A stretch of DNA of 64,000 nt from Bin80 sp026708685 (GTDB taxonomy: Bacteria > Bacteroidota > Rhodothermia > Rhodothermales > Bin80). The translations under genes were made by a program, and so were the position numbers. Below the pieces are notes generated by a model. It saw only the letters and a list, made by a program, of their open reading frames with translations, did no database searches and was not told the origin of the DNA. Location of the stretch: NCBI GenBank assembly GCA_965200955.1, contig OZ241742.1, positions 3,286,001 through 3,350,000 on the forward strand, written 5' to 3'. This document shows, piece after piece, positions 10,701 to 18,585 of this stretch; position 1 is the first letter of the stretch; each line of letters begins with the position of its first letter.

Positions 10701-10801
10701 AGAGTTGCATCACTTGGTTTTTTGGGCTTCGTGACGTTCTCAATGAGATACCTGCGTTGACGTACATGTGCAATCCTGCCTCTCTCAAGAGTCGTCTTCA
10801 T
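7782..10801 (-). pseudogene. drmD: DISARM SNF2-type helicase DrmD, inactivated
   Basis: About 1000 codons match DrmD, the SNF2-like helicase of class 1 DISARM, in order. The N-terminal QRRYLIENV region is followed by helicase motif I (ADDVGLGKTIEAG), motif II (ILDEAHH), motif III (LFLSATPHNG), the C-terminal helicase region with RIAVFSGAT, TATDAAHEGLNLQ and QRNGRIDRKLQ, and the DrmD tail with HFHLEHQVVKRLLG and ARWVDPS. It is broken by one frameshift near 9135-9150 and in-frame TGAs at 9096-9098, 8919-8921 and 8712-8714. The middle TGA replaces the Trp of the usual PWNP motif. The extreme C-terminus is lost where the frame runs into the drmC fragment. In class 1 DISARM, drmMI, drmA and drmB belong between these genes; they are absent. 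Confidence 0.85.
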
Positions 10802-10904
10802 AGATTCGCTGTTGAAATAGGCACAAGCCTAAATAGACACTAACGCCAGTGATGATCGAGAACATAATACAAAAAATGGGTGGGGCAAATTTAAGAAAAG
10901 TACA
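10802..10904. other. Region upstream of drmD, IS insertion flank
   Basis: This short AT-rich stretch between the drmD start and the left end of the IS would have held the drmD promoter. The IS inserted about 100 bases upstream of the drmD start codon. Confidence 0.4.
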
Positions 10905-10913
10905 TCATTTAAC

Positions 10914-12631
10914 CAGCTATTCCCACTAAGCCTTAATATTTTCTGAAACCATAAATTTTTGATTTTGTTTTCGCGGACTTTTTTCTTTGAACTCATCATA
11001 TTTTTGCGTTTCTGTGTATTAGAGTTGTGTTTACAACCATAACGTTTCCTTCCACTCCTCCCAAAGAGCCATGAAACAGGGAGTTTCCCCCAAATTGCGC
11101 AAGAATTTCAGCAAGAAGCATTTACTTGCTACCGTTCACGGTTGTTTTGAAGAGATAGAAGATCCCATAGTAGGGCGAGGATACACACTGTCGGATTATC
11201 TGATGTCTGGGGTTGCTGTGTTTTCGCTTAAGTTTCCTTCGTTGCTTGAATTTGACAACAATGCTCGGAATCTGGATCTTCCCGTGTTTGAGAATCTCCA
11301 GACGTTGTTTGGAGTAGAGAAGATTCCTTCCGACTCTGGATTGCGCAAGCGTCTGGATGCGTTGAATCCTCACACCTTGCGTCCTGCGTTCAAGAAGTTG
11401 TTTGCCCAGTTGCAACGTGGCAAAGTTTTGGAGGACTACAAATACCTTGATAGTCACCTTCTGATTTCGGTGGACGGGACGGGATTTTTTTCTTCAAGTA
11501 GCGTGAGTTGTGACAACTGCTGTCAGAAGCATCATCGGGACGGGAGTACAACCTACTATCATCAGATGCTGTGCGGTGCGGTGGTCAGTCCCGATCAAAA
11601 AGAGGTGTTTCCACTGGTTCCAGAACCCATCCAGAACACCGATGGATCCACAAAAAATGATTGTGAGCGAAACGCATCCATGCGATTTTTTGATGATTTC
11701 CGAAGGGAACATCCCCACATGAAGGTGATCGTGCTTCAGGACGCACTTGCCAGCAATGCTCCCCATATCAAATTCTTAGAGGGCCATAAGCTCCAGTATA
11801 TACTGGGAGCGAAGCCCAAAGGACACAAGTCCTGTTCCAGTATATGAAGGACAGCTCAGAGGTGCAACATGTGGAGATCAAAGATGTTGATGGGACACTC
11901 CACCGATTTGAATTTCTCAATGATGTTCCATTGAATCAATCCAATCAAGAGGTGAGGGTCAATGTTCTGAGCTATGAAGAGACCAAGTCTGGAACGAAAA
12001 GGAATCCAAACCCCAAGCCAAAACGCTTCGCTTGGGTGACGGGCATCCCCCTTGAGAAATCAAATCTCATGAAGATCATGAGAGCAGGGCGGTCAAGGTG
12101 GAAAATTGAGAACGAAACCTTCAACACGCTGAAGAATCAGGGATATAATTTTGAGCACAACTTCGGTCACGGTCACCAGCATTTATCGACGGTATTTGGG
12201 TTCCTGATGATGCTTGCATTTCTGATTGATCAAATCGAATTGAGATGCTACGGATTGTTTAAGAACGCATTGGACAAGATGGACAGGCTCAAGTACCTCC
12301 GAGAGAAAGTCCGTACGATGTTTCAAGAATATGTTCTGGAGAGTTGGGAGTTGATGTACAAAGCGATTGCAAAAGGATACAAGGGCAGAATCATTTATGA
12401 TTCTTCTTAGCAGAGTAGCATCTTACGGAAATACCTCGGCTCTTCAAAAACGAGGATTGAAGAGCAGGGGGAAGCTGTGTCCAGCCGTAATTAAAGACAG
12501 AAAATATGGTTTGGAAGCACCTATTTTTGACACGAAAAACAGCACTGAAGAACGAAAATGGGGGCGTTCCGAAGAAAATTATCCAGTACAACCAAAATCA
12601 AGAAAAAAGATGCCGTTAGTGGGAGCCCCTG
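10914..12631 (+). mobile_element. IS element (IS4-like), 1718 bp, 9-bp target duplication
   Basis: The element is bounded by imperfect inverted ends. The left end reads CAGCTATTCCCACTAA and the right end, on the opposite strand, CAGGGGCTCCCACTAA; 12 of 16 bases match. The host sequence TCATTTAAC is repeated directly outside both ends (10905-10913 and 12632-12640), a 9-bp target-site duplication consistent with IS4-superfamily elements. It carries one transposase gene split by a frameshift. The exact duplication suggests a fairly recent insertion. Confidence 0.85.
11071..12410 (+). pseudogene. DDE transposase of the 1718-bp IS, frameshifted
   Basis: Two overlapping frames (11071-11847 and 11844-12410) make one transposase of about 445 residues. 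Acidic candidates of a DDE site are Asp in ISVDGTGFFSS, Asp in VIVLQDALAS and Glu in SRWKIENETFN. Between them lies a Cys-rich patch (CDNCCQKHH) and NDCERNA, typical of a subgroup of IS4-superfamily enzymes. The frames join if one base is removed at about 11832-11836 (AAGTCCTGTTCCAG), which restores GHK-LFQYMKD. This may be an inactivating mutation or programmed frameshifting. The sequence around the join lacks the classic slippery A6G heptamer, so mutation is more likely. Confidence 0.75.
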
Positions 12632-12682
12632 TCATTTAACAACCTTTTAGATAACCTCTTCTTAATCTATGCCAGAGTCAAT

Positions 12683-13168
12683 TCAAAAATCAATCTCTGT
12701 CTGATGGGAGATAAATGGCTTTGTAATGGAGATTTCTTCACCGTTCTGGTTCCTGAAATGCCAGTCATACTTCAGTAAGTCATCATTGAATGTTTCAAGT
12801 AAAACAATATCTGAATGAATGGCAGTAGCCATGTGAACGGAATCCCAATGATTAAAACTCTGATACTGTTGGGATATTTCCTGTGCACGCTCTGCAATCG
12901 TTCTCGTGAGATCTGAAAGACCTATGAAACTATATCCAAAGAAATCTTTCACCTTATCAATGGTGTCTTGATCAAACGAAGCCTCTTTTTCCATCCAGAA
13001 GATCTCGGCTAATGTAAGTGTAGAGGTAATAATCAGGGTTTTGCCTGATTCAGCGGCTGTGATGATCGGTAAGCACTGCCTCCGACGGTTGTCTGTGTCG
13101 TTGAAGTATCCAAGAAATACACTACTGTCCCAGTAGCGTCTCTTATCAGTTTTCGTGGTTGGTCTCAT
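12683..13168 (-). CDS. PIN-domain ribonuclease, putative toxin
   Basis: This 161-residue protein has a PIN fold signature: YWDSSVFLGYF near the N-terminus (first Asp), LAEIFWME (conserved Glu) and NHWDSVHMATAI (later Asp), the acidic residues that bind metal in VapC-type RNases. The family cleaves RNA and often acts as the toxin of toxin-antitoxin modules. Its start overlaps the stop of the upstream gene (ATGA at 13165-13168), so the two are translationally coupled. The partner, at 267 residues, is far larger than ordinary VapB antitoxins, so this is not a standard VapBC pair. PIN assignment good; toxin role inferred. Confidence 0.75.
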   Translation of the reverse strand: MRPTTKTDKRRYWDSSVFLGYFNDTDNRRRQCLPIITAAESGKTLIITSTLTLAEIFWMEKEASFDQDTIDKVKDFFGYSFIGLSDLTRTIAERAQEISQQYQSFNHWDSVHMATAIHSDIVLLETFNDDLLKYDWHFRNQNGEEISITKPFISHQTEIDF

Positions 13169-13968
13169 TGGAAAAGATCTTTGATTTCGGGAAGCGGTGT
13201 CAGCTGGGCATCTGGTCGGAATACGCGAATTCGCTCAGCATGGACTTTGGTTGGAATGCCTTTACCGTTGTATTCAATCATCCCTTCAACCGATACGCGC
13301 TTTCCCAGCGCATTCATGGCCTCTGATTCAATGTTGGACTCTGCTGGCTCACAACTGACGGACTTGCCATCCAGTGTTCGCAATACCGCCAATCGAAATC
13401 CTTTTCGTTTTGTGATTGTACTCAATTTCCCTTCTACATTTCCGTATGCTGAATGAATCGTCTGAGGCTCAATTAATTTCTGAGCATTTTGGGCAATTCT
13501 AGCAGATATCGAGATAGAAAACTCACCTGATTGGATGAGAATGTTCTCGACACTGTTGTCGGACTCAACAAGTCGTGCAAGATTTCGCACATTTTTGACA
13601 GCACCTTCCAAGAAACAGTCGGGCCATTCATTTCCTGATCCAGATTCCAAATCTTGGAGTCCCCTCCCTATGGCAGAGATCGTTTTGTCCACCGCTTCAA
13701 TGACGCGTTCATGGTCTGAAATCGCACTCGCCAGTATCACTTTTTCGCCTTGAAGTGTGGATATTTCCCAAGCGGTAGATCCAATCTTGGGGGAAATATG
13801 TTTCGATATGGATGTAATCAGCCGAAGAAATTCCTTGACGCTATCCTGAAATTCCTTGGGGCTAAATGTACCCATCAGTTGTAGCTGAATCTCAGTTTGG
13901 AACGAGGATTCTTTTTGATGAGAAGACCGACTGTTTTGTTCGGAGTCCCTACGCAAAACTTGTTTCAT
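13165..13968 (-). CDS. Unknown protein coupled to PIN nuclease, possible antitoxin
   Basis: The 267-residue protein is soluble, without signal peptide or membrane segment. It has a helical N-terminal half (residues about 30-150) with regular polar/hydrophobic spacing and a beta-rich C-terminal half. The latter includes KVHAERIRVF, where a small beta-barrel could fit. The extreme C-terminus, LPEIKDLFQ, is short and hydrophobic and could dock on the PIN partner. Its last four bases overlap the PIN gene start. I do not recognise the family. By position it is the candidate antidote or specificity subunit for the PIN nuclease. Confidence 0.6.
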   Translation of the reverse strand: MKQVLRRDSEQNSRSSHQKESSFQTEIQLQLMGTFSPKEFQDSVKEFLRLITSISKHISPKIGSTAWEISTLQGEKVILASAISDHERVIEAVDKTISAIGRGLQDLESGSGNEWPDCFLEGAVKNVRNLARLVESDNSVENILIQSGEFSISISARIAQNAQKLIEPQTIHSAYGNVEGKLSTITKRKGFRLAVLRTLDGKSVSCEPAESNIESEAMNALGKRVSVEGMIEYNGKGIPTKVHAERIRVFRPDAQLTPLPEIKDLFQ

Positions 13969-14301
13969 ATCAGGTTCATGTCAACTTACCCATATTCAAG
14001 ACAAGGTTTTGGGATAAGCAGAAGAATTGTCTGAGAAATTTCGTTGAAGATGAAAAATAACCAAAATTCATCTAAAGAAAATACAATATACGAGAATTTA
14101 CAGATCCAATACACATTCATTCTCCTCAATAGAAATAGATTTGATTGAAATTCATCATCGTAATTTTTCAAGCGACGGAGTGTTGACAAGGCATCTTATT
14201 CATTTTTCATACTACACATTGTTGCGTTCTGAAGTGTAACTACTCAATACTCATTTCGTAATTATTCCATCATTGGGGATACTATCATCAGCCTCATCAA
14301 C
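13969..14301. other. Divergent intergenic region, AT-rich
   Basis: This 333-base spacer lies between the PIN operon (minus strand) and the metallophosphoesterase gene (plus strand) and must hold both promoters. I see no ORF with coding character, no strong hairpin and no recognised operator. Confidence 0.4.
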
Positions 14302-15051
14302 ATGAAAGAAGTTACAATTACCGCAATTAGTGATACTCATACGCAAGTCGCTTTACCCGACCTTCTAAAAGGTTATGAAAGTGACTTTCTCATTCATAGC
14401 GGAGACTTTACAGCAGGCAGAACAAACCGAATGAACAGGACTGCCATTTATGATAGCCACCGTCAATCTTGGCTAGAGTTCCTGCAACAACTGGCATCGG
14501 TTAGAAATCAGTTTAGACATATCATCGTAGTTCCCGGCAATCATGATCAAATATGCGAATACATGTCCGATCAATGTAAATCAGAAATGGCCAACATCGG
14601 GGCTCACCTCTTGATCAATAGTGGAATCAATATCCCAGTCGGAGAGACTGTCGGGAACGATCAAACTATGAGCTTGTCCGTTTGGGGAGTCCCGCATACC
14701 CCTCCATTTTATTCATGGTTTTTTCAGGGTTATGAAATGGAGATGCATACCAATAATATCCCTGCAACAACAAATATTCTGATCTGCCATGGACCTCCCT
14801 ATTCCATTTTGGATACGGTTGGTCCTGTCCCATCGCATAAGCTACAACCCAGTGACCATTTGGGCTGTAGAGAACTCTTTAACCGTTGCCAAAACCTTCC
14901 AGATTTGAAGGCAGTATTCTTCGGTCATATACACAGTTCTCACGGTGAAGATCATCTCAATGGAGTCAACTATTTCAACTGTTCTATCCTTGGCGAAAGG
15001 TATGAACGGAGATATCATCCTATCACTACAACGATCACACTCAATCACTAA
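14302..15051 (+). CDS. Calcineurin-like metallophosphoesterase
   Basis: This 249-residue cytoplasmic protein has the five metallophosphoesterase blocks in order: ISDTHTQ (Asp/His, residues 9-12), HSGDFT (residue 32 onward), VVPGNHDQ (GNHD, about residue 80), ICHGPP (about residue 157) and FFGHIHSSHG (GHxH, about residue 212). These residues bind two metal ions, and the family hydrolyses phosphomono- or diesters. The layout resembles MPPED-type enzymes. It lies alone in an accessory region with defence remnants on both sides. No ORF is coupled to it. Substrate unknown. Confidence 0.85.
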   Translation: MKEVTITAISDTHTQVALPDLLKGYESDFLIHSGDFTAGRTNRMNRTAIYDSHRQSWLEFLQQLASVRNQFRHIIVVPGNHDQICEYMSDQCKSEMANIGAHLLINSGINIPVGETVGNDQTMSLSVWGVPHTPPFYSWFFQGYEMEMHTNNIPATTNILICHGPPYSILDTVGPVPSHKLQPSDHLGCRELFNRCQNLPDLKAVFFGHIHSSHGEDHLNGVNYFNCSILGERYERRYHPITTTITLNH

Positions 15052-15235
15052 TGCAATGAATTGAGGGTTTGATCCAATGATGGCAAGAATTTTCTGTATT
15101 TCTCTATTGACGAAAAATATTGATGTTGTTTCTCACAAAAGAATCAGAGATGAATTGATCAAGTCAATCATCCATTATGGTCAATGATTAGAGGGCGTAA
15201 TTCTACGAGATATTTTGGTTGAAAACTCTGCTACG

Positions 15236-16190
15236 TCATGGTGCCCCCATAATCTCAGACACTGTAAATGTAGCGTGTGTCAAGTCTGAGGTTCTTATGG
15301 CGTAGAAAATAATTTCACTGCGTGCAGTGTTTCGGATAGAATAGGGTTGATAAGTCATTTGTTTGTAGAGTACATCAACACATAGATGATTCACTCCCAC
15401 AAATCGGGTTTTCTCAATGTATTTCTTGGTAGATGAAGTAGTGTTAGGATCAACAATCTGTTCTTGAAATAAATCTCCATCATTCGTAATTGGATGGAGT
15501 ATGGATGAATTTCTACCATTGGCAATCCAATCAAACAGATTGGTAACGCCTCCAGATAAATCCCAACTGGAGGAAGTTCTGGAAGTTGATAGCTTAGCAT
15601 ATGGGGCCAAGATGGTTGAAATTGATTACTGTGTTTTATCGTGCACTCCAAAGTTGGAATTTGAGTGTTGCGATGAACACATTTTTTGTGAAGAACATCT
15701 TGTAAAATCTCCATATCTATGCTTAATTCAGTATTGCGAAAGAGATTAACCAGATCGTATAAATCACGGGGGTTGGTTCGTTACTCTAATGTACAAAATT
15801 TTTCAGCGGCAATTTCTTCAATGGGATTACACCAAGCTACTGATGTCTTGGGTAAGGTATCGCTATATTCATGATGAATGTTCCGTTGAACTGGGGCAAG
15901 CACGAGTGTTTCATTAAAAGTGATGCCAATCTTTAGGCGTGGAAGAGAGTGGAATCCAATGGATGGCCCCACAAGTCCTTTATACGCAATTTTACCTTGA
16001 CATGATGTAGCACCCCTTGAATTCGTGAAGATTTTAAATTGGATGAGATGCTCTGGAAATTCTAATCGACATTGTTGAAAAATCCAATGACAGATCTCTC
16101 TAAAGATCTTCGTGATCAAATCTTGATCCAGATGAGAAGGATCCGTAACGGTGAAGTCAAGATCATCAGAAAAGAACAGCAACAAAAATA
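15236..16190 (-). pseudogene. AbiEii/AbiGii-family nucleotidyltransferase toxin, decayed
   Basis: Three segments together resemble an AbiEii-type toxin. The first (from 16185) has FFSDDLDFTVTD, the nucleotidyltransferase active-site strand, then PRLKIGITFNETL and NPIEEIAAEKF. An in-frame TAA at 15781-15783 interrupts it, and the same frame continues with NPRDLYDLVNLF, a conserved AbiEii motif. Near 15530 the frame shifts to one giving RFVGVNHLCVDVLY and PYSIRNT, the C-terminal region of long AbiEii proteins. The N-terminal GG...S nucleotide-binding motif is missing. No AbiEi antitoxin gene is visible upstream. The gene is dead, a remnant of an abortive-infection or toxin-antitoxin unit. Confidence 0.7.
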
Positions 16191-16444
16191 ATTTTGTTTT
16201 CCTTATGCCATATTCTCTGGCTTTCTAGCAATTGATGCTTAGCAAATCCATGTCGTTTAAAACATCTTGACCAAAACACTTCTAAGGTGTTTTTCAGGGA
16301 TGATCCGAGGTATATAAACAGCTCATTTTGATTGAAATTTTACATGATATGATTCCTGCGTGGATACCATCAAGTGTTCAAAAACATTGTGTCAAGATGA
16401 GCGTTTAAAATGCTTAAAATCATTCCAAAATCATTTCTGACTAA
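16191..16444. other. Intergenic region upstream of the FN3 surface protein
   Basis: This AT-rich stretch may include rubble of the AbiEii N-terminus on the minus strand, and it should hold the promoter of the giant fibronectin-III gene. No clear motif. Confidence 0.35.
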
Positions 16445-17125
16445 ATGTCTGTGATCAGTTTCTTTTTGCTGTTGGCCGTAGGTTCTGAAGTAGCAAGTGA
16501 TTCGCTCCGTATGGACTCCTCCAATCTACCCCCCCCCATTTTTTAAATGAGACCGTCCATTCTGCGGTTGCAAGCACCGATTCTGTGCTTTATGGTACCG
16601 CATTAACGACTTCAAGGAAGCACTCCGCAGGATCATCTCCCCTTTCTACACGAAACTTCAATCCAGAGGCATCCACCTCAGCTGCCCCTGAACCACCAAC
16701 GGGAGTCAGTCTCACCGTTCGAGGATATCTATGGTTTGATATCGACTGGGGCGGGGCTGGTGCTAGGTGGAAGGTTGAGTGGTCTACTGATAGTGGGTCC
16801 AATTGGTCGGTTTTGGCGGATAACGTGACTCAACTTGGTTACACTCACATTAGTAATCTGCTTACCCCTGGAACCACCTTTCAGTACAGGGTCATTGCGA
16901 TTGATGCCCTCAATGCTGAAAGTCAGCCTTCAGCGGTGGTGAGCGGGACTGCAGTCGCTCAATCGAGTACCAATCTTTTCACCAATGTAAGTGCAAGTAG
17001 AAGATCTTCCACTACTATCGACGTTTCTGCAGATCCCCCCGCTGGACATATATTTTCTGCACTACAAGTTTATATCACCACTAACGATGGAAATACTTGG
17101 CAACGGCACGGTACCATACTAGCTC
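16445..17125 (+). pseudogene. 5' part of giant FN3 surface protein, with C9 tract and IS interruption
   Basis: From the ATG at 16445 the frame encodes a signal-peptide-like stretch (MSVISFFLLLAVGSEVAS), then runs into nine consecutive C residues at 16529-16537 and stops at 16544. One extra C (or loss of two) would join it to the frame open from about 16540 to 17130, which encodes LNETVHSAVAST and then fibronectin type III modules. An IS4 element at 17126 cuts the second module. When the IS and one target copy are removed, the frame continues without a gap into the downstream 6.1-kb part. The C tract just after a signal sequence is a typical place for phase variation. Confidence 0.75.
16529..16537 (+). 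repeat. Homopolymeric C9 tract, candidate phase-variation switch
   Basis: Nine consecutive C residues lie 28 codons into the FN3 gene. With nine the reading frame ends after five more codons; with ten it opens into the FN3 modules. Confidence 0.7.
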
Positions 17126-18574
17126 CATAAGCGCTAACTTGTTTAGAAATATTTTTCAATTTGCGGATTTCTGCGACGATAATTGTCTCGTATCCCCTCA
17201 GAGATGTGATTCCACTCACTGAACATCTTAGACAGCCCACAATAAGGTTTGATGGCTGCGTGCACCACCTCATCCAGAGCAAACTGGAAGTCATTCCATG
17301 GGCTTTTCTGAGCAGTGATATCCCCAGGGGGAAAAAGTTCGTGCGTGACGAACAATCTTCTCGGTGAGTAAAGCTACCAAGAGTTTTCCATAGAGCCATG
17401 CTTTTGAGCTATCGTCATCAAATTTGGGAAGATGTCCAAACTGCGCCAAGGACTTGAATCTTTTGAATACAAGTTCCACCTGCCATCGTAGACGATACCA
17501 CTCAAGTACCTCGGACGCTGTAAATCGAGTTGAAGGGAATGTTGTGAACAGGATGACATATCGTGCATACCGGAGAGTCTCGTCGCGTGGTTTATTCCCT
17601 TTTCGCTTTGCGTTTTGTAGAATCTGATTCAGGGCTTTCTGAGCCGCCTCCTCTGTTTTTCGTAATACACAAATGCGTCCAGAGACAGGAGAGCTCCCTG
17701 GAATCTGCACATCCCATTCGCCAATTTCACCAAGCTTTGTTACCGTCTCAACAGAGGCAAGTAAATTGAATGGGACATCTGGTTTTATTTCAAAATGCAA
17801 TATACCAGTGTTCACTCGAATCGTTACATACCCACCAGCTTTTGAAACATATTTGACTCCACTTCCCGTTGAATAGCCTCTATCAGCCAATATATAATCT
17901 CCTGACTGAATTGGGAATTGCTTGAACGATTCGCCAGTCCCTTCTCCACTCGTAGATGTGAGTTTGAAAAAATCACAACCAAATGTTGGAAGCGTAACAC
18001 TGTAATGAATTCTCCATTGAGATCCTGTTGGCCCCTTTTCACTGACAATCGTTGCATCAAATGCTCGCATGTTTAGGGCATCATCATCTGAGGATACTTC
18101 AATCCCGTGCTCCTGAAACAACATTTTACACATTGCATAGAGCCAATCCTTAGACTTACGCAAACGCTTCAACAGGGCAACATCAGACAGATCTGCTAAT
18201 CCTGCATGGCGAGCACGTACCACCGTTTCACGCAATGAATAACCACACCCCAAGTGGATGAGCAACACACGCAAGTATGCCTCTGGACACTTGTATTTGC
18301 GTAGACCTTTTAAGGCACCCGTATCTCGGGCAAGTTGTATCCAATTCTCTGGAAGAAACGAACGTAATATAACCCAATCTGGACTGACTGGTGCCTTAGT
18401 GACTGTTCCTTTCATAATAGGATCAAAATAATTGCTGGAAAATCCAATAGATGCGGGATAGAGGATTGAAGAACTCTCGAATTTTCCTGAAGATGAACTC
18501 AACAATTATTCCCACATACCCCGAATACAAGAAAGTTACATCAATTATTGATAATAAACAAGTTAGCGCTTATG
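17126..18574 (-). mobile_element. IS4-family element, 1449 bp, 11-bp target duplication
   Basis: The ends are a perfect 20-bp inverted repeat (left end begins CATAAGCGCTAACTTGTTTA, 17126-17145; mirrored at 18555-18574). The host sequence CATACTAGCTC occurs directly outside both ends (17115-17125 and 18575-18585), an 11-bp target duplication as usual for IS4. It sits within a fibronectin-III module of the giant surface protein, and excising it with one target copy restores that frame. The perfect ends and duplication indicate a recent insertion. Confidence 0.93.
17143..18505 (-). CDS. IS4-family transposase, C-terminus frameshifted
   Basis: The main frame (17291-18505) gives 404 residues with a DDE_Tnp_1 core: first Asp in MRAFDATIVSE, second in ILADRGYS, and the Glu in the IS4 signature Y-x2-R-x3-E-x6-K (YRLRWQVELVFKRFK). 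This frame ends in a tail without family character. Another frame on the same strand continues with HELFPPGDITAQKSPWNDF and runs to 17143, close to the terminal repeat, which looks like the true C-terminus. A frameshift near 17335-17350 therefore probably replaces the last 70 residues. The catalytic residues precede it, so activity is uncertain. The enzyme catalyses cut-and-paste transposition of the flanking element. Confidence 0.88.
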
Positions 18575-18585
18575 CATACTAGCTC

